Part shown: positions 35,810-47,521 of the stretch, piece by piece
Position numbering within the stretch: position 1 is the first letter of the stretch
Layout: the number at the start of each line of letters is the position of its first letter
NCBI GenBank assembly: GCA_021234155.1
Contig: JAJEKV010000387.1
Span: 1-64,000, forward strand
Direction: 5' to 3'
Length of the DNA: 64,000 bases
DNA from: Isoetes taiwanensis
Lineage: Eukaryota; Streptophyta; Lycopodiopsida; Isoetales; Isoetaceae
Notes under the pieces: generated by a model
What the model saw: only the letters and a program-made list of their open reading frames with translations
What the model was told of the DNA's origin: nothing
The model's database searches: none
Translations under genes and position numbers: made by a program

Positions 35810-36275
35810 CACACAAATCGCCAACGTGGTTGCAATGCAAGGCTGTTTCTAAAAGGAGAATCTGTTCTCCCGCCGCATATCTAGCAATGGTACCTTCTGA
35901 CACATTCCTTTTAATGATATCCCACTTCGAGTTGCCAGCATTGAATGCCATTCCTTCTTTCCACGCCCGTCGAACATTAATGGGTGTCCTTTGCCATCTG
36001 TCACATCCGATCTTTCTTTCACGTCTCATCCTCACCGTCCATTGCTTCTCCCTTACGTTTTTGGGGACTTAGCCAAATTTTTGCCTCTCAATCCCCTTCT
36101 TCGCATCTCTTGACACCTGGCATCATCAACGGTTCCTGTTTCGCCCTCTTCATACCTCTTCACCTCCAGTTGTGCGCCCTAAAACAAACCTTTTCGTTCC
36201 TCTGCGCCTTCATCCTCCGTGCTCGACTTTCGTCTTCCGCCTTTGGCATCTCTCTTCGTTCTGCAAATCATTCTC
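35810..36275. promoter_or_regulatory. Intergenic region between antisense and sense 3' ORFs
   Basis: The two ORFs point away from each other across about 500 bp. The region is C/T-rich on the plus strand toward the sense ATG, as in plant 5' leaders, but I see no clear second TATA box. It may be a bidirectional promoter or simply the 3' part of the genomic RNA. Confidence 0.3.
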
Positions 36276-39079
36276 ATGGCTGCCCCAAGATTTTCTACAC
36301 TTCAAGCTACTGCTCCCAAGGATCCGGCCCTTTTTGCATCTGTATCCTTCTTGACGCCCACTTTCCGCGAAGCCCTTGTTGGCCCCAATAAAGACGTCGC
36401 TGAACGACACCAGCTTTACGAATTTTCTCAAATGGAACTTCCGGCTCCAAATCCCGCCCGCAAAGTAGCTTCATCGCCAATATTGTTAATGACCCGCAGG
36501 GTACACCACCACCGGGTCGATGGCACCACTATTTCATTGACTCAACACTTGATTTCTGAGGTATTTCATATTCCCTTGCACACTCCTTGTGTATCATGGT
36601 CCGCTATCTGAGGATATTGATGTCCGCGAGTTTGGTGCACCTCGCTTATCACGCCAATGTCCATCGCCCGACCAATATCGACAAGCCTCATGAGACCTTT
36701 TGTAAAATTTTTGTGGCGCCAAATTCCTTGGGTATTCTATCAAGAACACCCATATCAATAAGCCTTTCTATAACCTGGTCCTTACTGCTACACACCCAAG
36801 CACCACATAGATTGGCCCCAAATGATGTTCTATCGTCTTCTCCAAGAAATGGACCGCCGGGGTACCACTTCCATTTTCGAAGTTTCGTGGGAGGGCACTT
36901 TCAAGCCCTCATCCGCCATTACTTCCCTCCCACACCACCAAATTCTCATACTTCCACTCGGCCCTCCCTTCGGTCAATCACCAAGTTGGCACATCACGCC
37001 CATCTTCCCCGGTCATGACCACGGTCACACTCATGTCCTTTGTCTCTTCCTCCGCTACACCATCCACTTCACACCATTTTTCACAAACCTCCCACACCGG
37101 GCAACAGCCAATTCCACCACCACAACACCCTCGTCGGTTGTTGTATCGATGTCGCCAGGATGCTCTGCTGCTGCGACTTAAGTTGAGGAATCCCAAGACG
37201 CTCTTATGAGCGGGGTTCAACAGGCACTAGAGGCCTCTCGATGCGGTACACCAAGACCTTCTGCCGCAAATCCCCAAGTTGCAACTTTGGAGGCCAAACT
37301 TCAAGACAAGCATGAAGCTCTCTTTACAGGCTCATGCGGATCTCAAGAGTACACAAGCTCAAGTCAGCCAACTCGCAGATCAAGAGGCTCGGCTCGGTCA
37401 GAAATTCGGACTCTATTGGAGCACAACAAGTCCAAAGTCGCTCTCCCGAGTACCAAGGATGAAGATATTGCTAAACTCAATGCCTTGTACTGAATCGTGT
37501 GAAAACTTCCGCGACTCAAGTTCAAAATCTTTCAGCCCGAGATGCTCAAGTTGCCTCCTTGACGGCTCGCCTTTCTACACGCACCTCTCGGATCACCTCT
37601 CTTCAAGATCTTACAGAGGTGCGTAAAGCGTGAGAAAATACTCGATGACGCGGAGATTGCCGTGCTTCGTCTCAATACACCGGGGAAATCTTCCTCCCAG
37701 GTCAATCCTTCTCAGAAGCGGGTCCGTGACCAGTCACGCCTCCTACTTGAAAAGGAAAATAGGATCCGTGATCTCGAACAACAGCTGCAGCAAGCTATTC
37801 AGTCTGCTGATGAGGCTCAAACCAAACTTGACGCCCAGACTTCAATTCTTCACAGAATGCCAGTGGACTTCCCAGCTCCCTCCTGCTATCATGATTATGT
37901 GGTTGCTCGACGCCACCTCTTCCTTTCAAAGTGGCACGCAGCTGATGGCCCTGTGGATATCCCACTGAGCAGTGCTGATTTTTCTCGGATTTGGCCAGAA
38001 CTCTCCATTGAAGACAAAGGGTTGTGTTGTGCCCTTGTTGTCTTTGATCTCATACACTGTGCCGATCCCGACTTTCTCACTTTCCGCGTGGTTCAGCCCA
38101 TGGCTTATATTTTTCATGATTTCTATCTGGGTGATACACAGGAAAATTTTGGCAATGGGCCACGCCAGCTGTTCCAGGGTGACCCCATCAAGAATGGGTG
38201 CTTCGGGATAACAATCCATATCTTGCGGATCCTGCTCAGACCAAAACTTTTCATCAGGAGTACATGCCTGAGCTTGCCAATCATTTATCTCTCTGGCAAG
38301 CGGAAGCGCTGCAACAAATAAGGAAGTATCTAGGACATCCCGAAGATCTTCCCTATGCACAAGTCTATATGCAGCACCTCGCTGGTTACAATCAGATACA
38401 GCCAAGTGCTCTGTTGGATAGCAAGACGGTCCCCACAGGATGGGATAGCCCTCCTGTCAACTCTCAGCTCTCTGCTTCTCTTTGGGATCGCTGGTGTCAG
38501 GCACTTGATCCAGATCTTGTCAGTCAATTCAGGGAGACTGCTCAGCAACCCACGCCCACGGGCATGGTTCCTTCTCCCTATGCTTCCCTGGGTGTACCTC
38601 CACGCCCCAGGTTCCTAACTTCTGATTGGCGCCTTCCTTTTTGGACCAAGGTCATGGATGGTCATGCAGGCTGGACACCACCTCAGATCTCGACGGATCT
38701 CCGGTGGGATCCACGTTTTGTTCGCCGATCACATTGGGAAGAAGGTGCTACTCTGGACAACACCACAAATTGGATCTACATTGCTAATGAGCGTGGTTGG
38801 CAACAGCCCGCGGATGCGCTTCATGGTCTCAACACCTTCTTGCAGAACGCCTCCACCTCACCTGATCCTTCTGTCCATCTTCAAGCAGGCTTTTGCGCTG
38901 CCCTCAAATGCATTTTGCTTAGCTCCTTAAATCGGCAGCGCCCCATTTTTCACTGCAATCCAAATGCCAGCGTCAGTGCTTTTGGCCTTCAGACCTGTCT
39001 CCTCATGGAGTGTCGAAGACATTTCTTGAGACGCCCACTGCGTGACTTGAAGACATGGTACGCCTCGTTTTCTTATTGA
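36276..39079 (+). pseudogene. Long sense 3' ORF of the gypsy element (coiled coil, unknown C-terminal domain)
   Basis: ATG 36276 opens MAAPRFSTLQAT. The first part (FREALVGPNKDVAERHQLYEF, then SLTQHLISEVFHIP) has the look of the plant-specific transposon-protein domain common in Tat/Athila elements. After frame breaks the middle (37200-37860) gives a coiled coil (LEAKLQDKHEAL; EKENRIRDLEQQLQQAIQ). The last frames (37662-38190 and 38198-39079) give a conserved-looking region with WHAADGPVDIPLSS and a Trp-rich 293-residue end. No signal peptide or clear membrane segment is seen, so an envelope role is not supported. About four frameshifts; unbroken length would be near 930 aa. Confidence 0.6.
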
Positions 39080-39249
39080 TGCTGATCCCGCCCTTGGCCA
39101 AGACACACCTCAAGCTCTTCAATCACGCCAAGATCTCATCGGCCTAGCACCATAATGGGGCCCGGCCCTCACTCCGTGAGGATCACTTTCAGACCGATGG
39201 CTTCAGCCCTCCAAACGCTTCCTCCTTTTTCTTCACTCGAAAGTGTCGT

Positions 39250-39262
39250 TTGGTGGGGGGAG
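39250..39262 (+). promoter_or_regulatory. Polypurine tract of the gypsy element
   Basis: TTTGGTGGGGGGAG directly before the 3' LTR, the position and composition of the plus-strand primer. Confidence 0.75.
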
Positions 39263-39849
39263 TGTTAGTCCCTCCCGCTCCTCCGATGCAGGACTATTCA
39301 TGCATACGCCGGACCAGGTCAAGCTCAAAGATCCTCGGCCAACCACGGGTCAGACATCCAAGCATCCACGAAGACTAAGCAAAGCCACTTGATCAAAGCC
39401 TTTGGCGGTCAACAAGAGAGCCCTTTCAGACAAGTGACGGCCCGTCACCGCCAATCGTCGGCGTCGGCGTGATTCCGTGCACTTCAAGAGGCACCGCCAA
39501 CTTTCCTGCAGAATCGGGCCTCCTTCCGTGAGTCGGCACCGAGATCACCCGAGTGTCTATATTGGGCCCAAGGCCATTGTACTATATATATGAGTAGAGT
39601 TAGCTCATGAGTTTTTAGATGAGTTTTGAGTCTTGTCTCCTTTCAGTTTTCTCTCTATTGCGAGATCTCATGTATTTTCATCATTGATATCAAGGAAGCT
39701 TATCATCTTTCTTTCATTTGTTCTGTTCTCTTCTTTTTCTTCTCTTTCAGCAAATCCCGCGTGACATAGTCCCCCGGACTCTCCTGTTAGATCCACGGGT
39801 CCTCACAGAGGGCTGTCTTCCAGGAGTTCCCGAACCCAGACTCCAAACA
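39263..39849 (+). repeat. 3' LTR of the gypsy element
   Basis: 587 bp, same termini as the 5' LTR. The inner palindrome is GTGACGG-C-CCGTCAC (39434-39448): one base is missing from each arm relative to the 5' LTR, so pairing is preserved. Confidence 0.9.
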
Positions 39850-39854
39850 ATAAT

Positions 39855-40645
39855 TTGTTAATGGCATCTACAACTTCACTGGAGACTAGATGCCAACTAC
39901 AAATACACTTATTTACCTTAAATTTAGAAGTGGCTGTTAAGAACTTGCATATGCTCCATGGAATCCAACTGAATTCCAGCAAATGAACCAGTCATCATAC
40001 ATCATGCATTTAAGCCAAGTGGCATAGTAAATCAGCCGAGTGGCAATTCTGGCATCAGCATGCCCATAAGCCAAGTGGCATAGTAAATCAGCCGAGTGGC
40101 AATTCTGGCATTGATGCCAAATGATACATATTATAATATTTATGGAAAGCCCCTAGAATAACAATAGGGCTTAAAGATATTGGCAAGCCAAGTGGCAATT
40201 GTGATAGTAATGTTGGATACTGCACAATGAGTATATGAATCCTTAAAGTCACAAATCCTCAGATTAGGTGTAATCATCTTCTTTGGTCCAATCATAAGTA
40301 TGGTCAAAGAATTACCTTTAGGACCGATTTGGCATTTCTTTTCCAGAATGTTTTGAAACACTTTGACAACATAGTAAATTCAGGACCTTTCTATTCTGGT
40401 CATAATCCCAGTTCACGAGTTCTGCGTTCCAAGTTGAAATCACTTTTTTGAACTCAGACTCTTCTTACTTTTCATCTTCAGCCTGTAATCATGCATCATA
40501 AATATGAGAGATTAAAAAGTAAAGCTTAAAGCAAAGGGATATCAGAAGATATCTATGCCTTACTAAGCAATCAAAAAAAAAGAACCTTAACCAAGGAAAT
40601 ATGGCAAAGACCGATAAGACCAATGCAAAGTATGTCATAAAAAAA
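39855..40645. other. Spacer with a 56-bp tandem duplication
   Basis: TAAGCCAAGTGGCATAGTAA at 40011 repeats at 40067 (period 56), ending near 40116. The minus frame at 40361-40140 has no known motif. No gene seen. Confidence 0.6.
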
Positions 40646-41583
40646 CCGCTTGAACTAGTTAAACCTAGCTCAAACATCAGCATTGGTCAATCCCTCCATT
40701 GCCTTATCCGCCATACAAGGACTTTTCAATCCAAGTTGGTACCATAAATCCGTGGAAACCAAGTTATCACTAGTAATATTCATAATACAATCACTAAGAC
40801 TTGAACTTCAAATCTCATATACAACCAAATGGACTAAGTTTCTCCAGCCCAATAAATACAATAGGCCCAATAAACTATTGATGTACAAGAATATAAAGTT
40901 ACATGAAGCGTAACTAGTACACTATGTCGTGCCATATAAGATCACAGTTTCCTGCTTATGAAATCAGCAGTAACCTATACGAACATTTGTTCAACGTGAG
41001 AATAAAACATGGTAAACATTAGACTTGGTAGTGTCAAGAACATTTTTAATATCCCTGTCATAAAATGCCACTACCTTTAGCCATTGAAACTAACTGTAAT
41101 CTGATCACCTAAAAGAAAGATCAGGGATCAAAGAGTCTTAACAGAGCCAAGTTTAGAAATAAAGAAAACCATCAGTAGAAAGTTAATATATTGGCAACAG
41201 CCCTCTCAGATCTGCAATAACTTGCAATAACTACCATTTAGATGTAATCATTAAAACAGCACCAGATCCGCCAGGCTCCAGTCCCAATTTGTATGCCACC
41301 TCCTAAGAACTCCTAATACATTGGACAAAAGGAAAACATTAAGAGGAGAAGCCCGTACCTGCAGCCAATTGATAAGGGTAAAGATGCAAGGGCCAAAAGG
41401 TACCTTAGGCTTCTCGGTTATTAACCGGTCACCTAATGTAATCCTTTTGCCCAAATACAAAAAAGAACTTAGAATACTTTGACATAAAACATGACAAATG
41501 AGAGAGTAAAACCACCACTGGGTTCATTTATAGAAAATGACCAAGAAAAAGCCTTACACTTTATAGGCCAAATCTATCATATG

Positions 41584-43046
41584 GTGTTGAAATCTTATAG
41601 TATTTTGCGAATCTTATTATACAGTATAGCAAATTTTGTACTTGCATACCCCACAAACGAGGAACTTTACGTACGGTATAGATTAAGGAATAAGGGGTGA
41701 ATATGCCTATCCAACAGCTCTCGCTGCCCTACGTCACCCCCCGTGTGAATATGCACCCAAACCAAAGGGGATTTAAGGGGGATTTTAATTTAAATGTGTT
41801 GGACCCAATGGTTATGTTAATTAATGTCAATGGTAGTTATGTGTTGGTTGTTATGTGTTGGGGGATTTAATTTTTATATGTTGGATGTTAATGGTTTGTG
41901 TTGCAAAAAAAATTTTTTGGCCCCTTCGGGGCCTTAGGGACGTCCCCCCTCCCCCCCCCCGTGTGACAAAAATTTTAGAATTCAAAACAGAAAAAAAACT
42001 AGAATTCATTTGAGGCTTTCATCACCTGTAGCTTTTGAATTTGATCACAATAAAACAAATAGAACATAAGTAAAAGTTACCATAAAGATAGAGTAGATTG
42101 ATCCCATTATTCTGAAAGTCATAAAGTTTACAACACAAAGAAAACCCTCTGTTATTATGCTACATATTGTTACTTCCGCTACAACTATTTCTCTTTCACA
42201 ATGACACCATTGTTTATCAATCCATATGATTTTGGATGCTCCATCTCTAGCTTAAAGGTAATGCATGATTCACCTTACGATTCGATTAAAGTTCCAAACC
42301 TACAATATAAATGTATTCTTGTGGCCACTTTGTTTGGGATCTGGCAAGGTGACATGGAAAAGGGCGTGGAATAATCCACCTTTGTTGTGTGCATAAGAAC
42401 CGTTTGTTGATTGAAGCTAAAGGCTAGCTGCTATGAACAATCCAGGAAGCCAGAAATATCCAAGAGTTGAAAGCAAACAGATGGCCTCTTTAAACTTGAA
42501 TCTGCAAAGAAATCATAGGAAGGAAACAAAAGGGGGTTTTGCAAAGACTACATTGTAGAATCAGAAACCAATACCTTGTAAAAAAACATTATGCTAACTG
42601 AAGAAACATTAAAAAACAAATACCTTTGTAAGTGTGAGCAAAAAATCCATCTCGTGGTAGTAAAATCCACTCCGGCAATAAGAATCCAAGAGGGCAAGTA
42701 CACATGCACACACATGCACACATGCACATGCACTTGCACTTGCACTTGCACTTGCACTTGCACTTGCACATGCACATGCATATGAGTATGCACGTGCACA
42801 CACATGCACATGCATGTGCACATGCACATGCACACACTTGCACAGTGTTCATGCACAAACACATGCAGACAAAGACAACAACCCTCGGATTGTTCCAACC
42901 AACGAAAAATCAACGGCCCATAAAGGGTGCACTCTAGAAATACTATTTAGTACACCTCAACGAATACAACAACGAAATCATAGAAAAACCATATGAAAAA
43001 GCGTATAAAAATCTAAAAGTAACCCCCTGTTATTATGCTACATATT
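41584..43046. other. Insertion of about 1.46 kb in duplication copy B
   Basis: Absent from copy A, where ...TCATATGCATATAG... is continuous. CATAT lies at both edges (41578-41582 and 43041-43045), a possible 5-bp target duplication with one extra T. The last 23 bp (TGTTATTATGCTACATATTG) also occur 875 bp earlier (about 42150). It has a C run (41945-41961), no terminal inverted repeats and no coding motif. Likely a non-autonomous element of unknown class. Confidence 0.5.
42700..42850. repeat. Microsatellite-like CATGCA/CTTGCA array
   Basis: (ACATGC)n and six perfect CACTTG hexamers (about 42730-42767) alternate with CATGCACA repeats. All six frames are open simply because the hexamer lacks stops; the Cys/His/Val 'proteins' are artefacts. 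Confidence 0.85.
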
Positions 43047-44099
43047 GCATATAGAAGCATTCAGCAAGATAAGAGGAAACAATTGATACAAATTAACCAT
43101 ATAGATTTATCTCTTTCCTAACAATCTGGCTATAACAATAAAAACCCACTTTGCCTTAGAGCCTTAAGTGATAGGTGGATTCTTAACACAAATATGAATT
43201 ATTTTCCTTTATAAAACTGATCACTGCCATACCTGGTTTATGTTGATTTAAGACCCAAGCACATATTCCTTTTAGGCCGAAATGGGATGCATCGCCACAG
43301 CTCTGATATTACTGTTGGCCTCCATATCCACAGCCTTACTTATACTTTCAAAAATCATTTTGAAAAGAGTTGGAGAACGGCCACATATATCACCACCTAT
43401 TTTAAAGCCATGCTTTGCAAACACTGTCATTTTAGCATTCCACGGATTGTCACTATGCTTTGTATCAGAGTTTAACATGCACAAGGAGTATTCTGGATCC
43501 GAATTTAAAATGCACAAGGAGTAATCTGGATCCCAATCCGAATCGGTGCATGTAAATGCTATTTCCTTCTACAACCGTGACATCTCACTGGAGTCCTGCT
43601 TATCAGGGACGGATACAAAGATCTTGCCCTATTTTTGTACAAATCAGTAGCGCCTGCCCATAGCATGTCGTTCAAGCATAAAATATGACCTAATCAACAC
43701 GAAGATTAACTCTGCTTGTAGCATGCCGCCCACTGGTCGAGCCAAAAGGTCGTCAGGCCGGGCCGGTCGGATACAAGAGAGCCTCGAATCCTTCATATGC
43801 ATATGTAATCCATTTTGGCAAAGCCCTAGTATACGATATAGAATGCCCAAAAGCTGTTCATATTATAAAGGGTATTTTCCACTAAATGCTCCCCTTAGAA
43901 AACCTGAAGTATACAGTAGTATGATAAGGCCACAACCTATTGGACCAGTATATACCTAGACGGTGGCCATAATTCTTTTCAAGTGTATAGTTGATGCAGG
44001 AAACACCACATCCGCCTTCTATAAGGTACGGCAACAATATCTTAAGGTGCACAACTAAGTTAGTCGTGCAAAAAAAAAAAAAAAGAGAGAAGAACAAGA

Positions 44100-44771
44100 G
44101 GCCACACAGCTACTCGACAGTGGGGATATTATTCTCATAGGAGACTTCAATGGGAGAATTGCAAACTGCCAAGCACATGTTTATAGTGATGACGGGGAAG
44201 CAATATGGATGGATACCCTTGATAATGAGGAAATTGATGAGATAGGACTAAAGAGGACATCAGCTGAATGCCTACCGGATGTGCAACCACAAGGGGGGCA
44301 TCTCCTTAACATGTGTGGTGGTTTGGGCTTGGTAATATTGAATGGCATCAGAAAATTCCCTAACTCAGGGAAATGTACATCTACAGGTGCATTGGGCAAC
44401 GTAACATGCATATGCTTGATTGCATTACTGATTTTCTCATAAGAGATGATGTGCCTAGCTCTGATCATTATCCACTTATAGTGCATATGAATATGAAATG
44501 GAAAAAACAAACGAGTGATACTAATTGCAGCAGCACGGCAATACGCATGCATAAAAAGAGAAAAGATATATATCGCAATATATGCACCAGCAAAGCTGAA
44601 ATGATATCATGGCCCGAGGATGCTGAAAATATTGATACTGTGCTTACCAAATTGCTATTAGAGGCTGCAGCTGAATGCTATGCTTCAAAAAGAAAGCTTA
44701 AAGGATTGGCATGCAATGGATGGTTCAATGGTGATTGTAAAGCAAAGCTAAGTGAATTCAAAAAGGGCTAA
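44100..44771 (+). pseudogene. LINE #3 endonuclease C-terminal part, frameshifted
   Basis: GDIILIGDFNGRIAN (44129-44165) is the APE-type GDFN motif. DVQPQGGHLLNMCGGLGLVILNG and SSDHYPLIVHM (active-site SDHYP, near 44460) follow in two frames with a shift near 44410. The linker CNGWFNGDCKAKLSEFK ends at a stop at 44769. Confidence 0.75.
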
Positions 44772-44929
44772 ACCAGGGGACAAGGAAAAAGTCAAGAAAG
44801 AATATCGCGCATTGATCCGAAAGAAAAAAAGGATATATGAAACACATAAATAGGAAGAGCTTGTGGCTGAACTGCTCGATGATCCTAGGAAATTTTGGAT
44901 GAATCTTAAACCAAGAAAACAGCAGGTCA

Positions 44930-46381
44930 ATGTGCTGGGTACACACGCTTATGCAACAAGTAAGCAAACTATATTCCATTCCAGGAATTAATGATGAGAC
45001 TCATAAACAGGGGGATGTCTTGGTTTTTTCGATTAATGACGTAATTGAAGGTATCAAACACCTATCTTATGGAAAAGCTGTCGATGCTTCTGGTTTATCC
45101 GCAGAGATGCTTAAATGGGCAGACCAAGCAGTTTTGACTGCTGTGGTGAAAATGATGAATGCAGCAATTAGGGAGGAGTTCCCAACATCATGGCAATTAA
45201 ACAGGGTAGTGCCACTGCATAAAAACGGGGACATGCAAGACCCAAATAACTACAGAATGATTCTGATTAGTAGCTTATTTGATAAGCTATTTGCTACAAT
45301 GCTAGAAAAGAAGGTTAGTGAATGGGCAGAAAATAATAATGCTAGAGCCAAAGGGCAAGCAGGCTTTAGGCCAAGGCACTCAACTGTAGATCATCTAGTT
45401 ACAGTAAGGTATATTATAGACACTGTCAAGAAAAGTAAAAAACCATTGTTCTCTTTGTTTGTCGATTTGACTAAAGCATTTGGTACAGTGAAAAGGGGCA
45501 ATATATGGAGGCATCTTGAAACCATTGGGCTGCCAATCGAGTTAAGGAACGCCATTGCCACATTATACAAAAAGGTAAAAATTCAGCTTTCTGTTCCTCT
45601 TTATACACAATGCAATGACACCGTGGACAGCAATATGGGGGTCAAGCAGGGCTGCCCGCTCTCTCCAACCTTATCTGGTATATACATTGATCAACTTGAA
45701 GCATGGATGGAGGAGCATGGGGACATAGGGACGCCATTGGCAGGTTGCATAATACAGTTGCTATTATATGCTGATGATATAATCATGTTTGCTAGGAATG
45801 CAAAAGAAATGCAGAAACACCTTGATGCACTCGCTGATTTTTGCAATAGATATGGCATGTCGGTCAATCTAACTAAAACCAAGATACTAATCTTTGGTAC
45901 TAAGGCAAGAAGTGATTACCATTTCTATTATGAAGGAAAGGAGGTGGAAGTTACAAATACTTATAAATACCTGGGGCTGGTCGTGGACCATAATTATGGA
46001 TGGCATAAAGCAGTAGAACAAAGAGTTGATGGTGGGTTACGCGCCCTGTATGGCATGCAGAGAAAATGCAGAAAAGCACACATAGTTGATTGGAAGCTCA
46101 AAAAAATGTTATACACCTCATTTGTGCGGGCTGTGGTACTATATGGGTGCGAAGCATGGGCACCAGGCCTATCTCAAGATATGTGGAAGAGAGTAGAAAA
46201 AATTCAAAAGAAAATTTTACTCAGCGAATTGGGTGCTAAAATGCAAACGCCATATTCTATGCTGCTAGCAGAAGCAGGCATGATGCCTTTGGAGGTTGAA
46301 GCTTTAGTGCAAACACTCAAATATGTGCGAACGATACATGGCTTAGGAACAGAGCAGCTACCTACATTAGCTAAACAATAA
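44930..46381 (+). pseudogene. LINE #3 reverse transcriptase, long open frame
   Basis: 483 codons without a stop. Motifs in order: GKAVDASGLSAEMLKWA, NRVVPLHKNGD, PNNYRMILISSLFDKLF, GQAGFRPRHSTVDHL, LFSLFVDLTKAFGTV (first catalytic Asp), MGVKQGCPLSPTL, LLLYADDIIMFA (catalytic pair at about 45768), KYLGLVVD, VVLYGCEAWAPGL. In most relatives the first motif is FVDLxKAFD; here the Asp after AF is Gly, a possible defect. The protein stops at 46381 where family members continue, and the tail resumes at 46403. Confidence 0.85.
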
Positions 46382-46402
46382 AGTGAACATAAAGGCTGGT
46401 AT

Positions 46403-46789
46403 ATGAGTATAAAGAAATGGCTAAACAAATGTGGGATAGACATAACGCACATGCCAGTGGACATTGACCATATAAGAGCATGGATACAGATACATGTGCA
46501 ACATAAGATGTGGCTGAATCCAGGCACAAAAATGCTGTTCTATAAGGAAAACATCAATATTGGTCTAGCAGAAGCACCACACTTGCTTGAAAGGATATCT
46601 TATCACAAAAGACATGTGATATGCAGGATGCGATTGAGCTCCCATCACTTGGGGGTGGAGGTAGGAAGATGGGGGAAACTCCCCAGACAACTCAGAGTGT
46701 GCAAAGTCTTCGGGTCGGATGAAATCGAGAATGAAGAACATTTAATTCTACATTGCCCAAAGATATCGAGCATAAGATCTAAGATATAA
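46403..46789 (+). pseudogene. LINE #3 zinc-finger tail, truncated
   Basis: HKMWLNPGTKMLFYK, MRLSSHHLGVEVGRW, then CKVFGSDEIENEEHLILHC: the tail finger C-x2-C...H-x4-C with its second Cys replaced by Phe. The frame ends in a TAA at 46787 and a degraded stretch. Confidence 0.75.
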
Positions 46790-47056
46790 GATACAAGAAG
46801 GTATCTCATTAAGTGCCTTTTTTGCGCTTCCAGCAGACATCATAGGATGCTACTTAATAGAGGTATTAGAAGTAAGGACAGCCAGTATTAAGAATTATAA
46901 ATCACTATTAGAGATGTATGATGGATATGAGAGTGAGTGAGAGCTGGAGTGTACTCATGATGAGTACATCTCTCGTACTTGAAAAGTGTTGAAATTTTTT
47001 ATGATGTATCAAATTGCCACATGGACCTGATGGTCTAGAAGGCGAAATAATCAACA

Positions 47057-47059
<3 letters not shown>

Positions 47060-47135
<76 letters not shown>

Positions 47136-47158
47136 TTTCCTCTCTTTCTATCTCTCTC
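47060..47158. repeat. (CT)n microsatellite between LINE #3 and LINE #4
   Basis: About 36 CT repeats (47060-47133) then a C/T-rich end. It directly follows the LINE #3 3' end and directly precedes the first sequence of LINE #4. Confidence 0.95.
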
Positions 47159-47189
47159 GAAATGGCGAAAAAAGCAGTGGTAAAGTGAA

Positions 47190-47360
47190 GTCCGATGCAT
47201 CCACGTCGGGCTGTGGTTCTGCCGCGGGAGGCACGCCTCACGAGGTGGTCTGGCCGCAGAGGCCGTGACATCGGAATAACAAAGGGTTCTGCCGCAGAGG
47301 CACGCTGCGCACAGTGCTATGCGCCGCAGAGGCCGTGACATCGGGAATAACAAAGAATCG
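47190..47360 (+). repeat. GC-rich 5' region of LINE #4 with internal duplication
   Basis: GCAGAGGCCGTGACATCGG-AATAACAAAG occurs at about 47266-47293 and 47330-47358. Three variants of TCTGCCGC(A/G)GAGGCACGC occur with it. CpG-rich in contrast to the surroundings; could be the internal promoter or a variable-number 5' UTR. Confidence 0.65.
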
Positions 47361-47521
47361 GATGATAGCTCTGCCGATTCCGGCTCTGCCACACCGCCAA
47401 TCAATGAGCAAAATCTCTTAGAACCTGGCCAAGCCAATTTCGCAGGGATGCACATGCTGATATGCCAAATGCTGAATGAGATGTCCGCCGTAACTCGATC
47501 TTTGTCAAGATACTGGAAACA

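Larger units (their letters stand above)
28774..39849 (+). mobile_element. Ty3/gypsy LTR retrotransposon, Tat/Athila-like, 11.1 kb
   Basis: LTRs of 574 bp (28774-29347) and 587 bp (39263-39849) start TGTTAGTCC and end CCAAACA. ATAAT flanks both sides (28769-28773 and 39850-39854). Order gag, protease, reverse transcriptase, RNase H, integrase defines Ty3/gypsy. A GGCGCCGATGCCGG primer site, great length and a 4-kb region after integrase with an antisense ORF and a sense ORF point to the Tat/Athila branch. Most sense genes have several frame breaks, so it is not autonomous now. Confidence 0.92.
40646..44070. repeat. Segmental duplication, copy B (with a 1.46-kb insertion)
   Basis: Homologous to 26518-28584. 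Continuous to 41583, interrupted, then again from 43047 to 44070. The right end stops at GTCGTGC followed by an A run and the LINE at 44.1 kb. Copy B lacks the 97-bp internal duplication of copy A. Confidence 0.85.
44071..47060 (+). mobile_element. Non-L1 LINE #3 (CR1/RTE-superclade-like), 5'-truncated
   Basis: Starts inside the endonuclease after an A run, continues through reverse transcriptase and a zinc-finger tail, and ends with ACCTGATGGTCT (47025-47036) and a short AT-rich piece joined to (CT)n. No poly(A). It has 60-70% protein-level resemblance by eye to LINE #4 (for example CDAxGLSAEMLKWA and SSHHLGVEVGRW). I cannot assign the clade exactly: the tail finger and simple-repeat ends resemble CR1/RTE-type rather than plant L1 elements. 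Confidence 0.8.

Noticed and set aside
36210-36431. Minus-strand frame of 73 codons opposite the sense 3' ORF
   Set aside because: Shadow of the sense coding frame; no TATA box or motif, unlike the antisense ORF at 35473-35739.
28773-39854. Possible endogenous retrovirus with a true envelope gene
   Set aside because: The 3' ORF shows a coiled coil but no signal peptide, transmembrane helix or furin-like site; it is better read as a plant Tat/Athila-type additional ORF.
42548-42937. Overlapping frames rich in Cys/Val/His or Ala/Ser on both strands
   Set aside because: They translate a CATGCA/CTTGCA hexamer array; the array lacks stops in all frames. No protein family signal.
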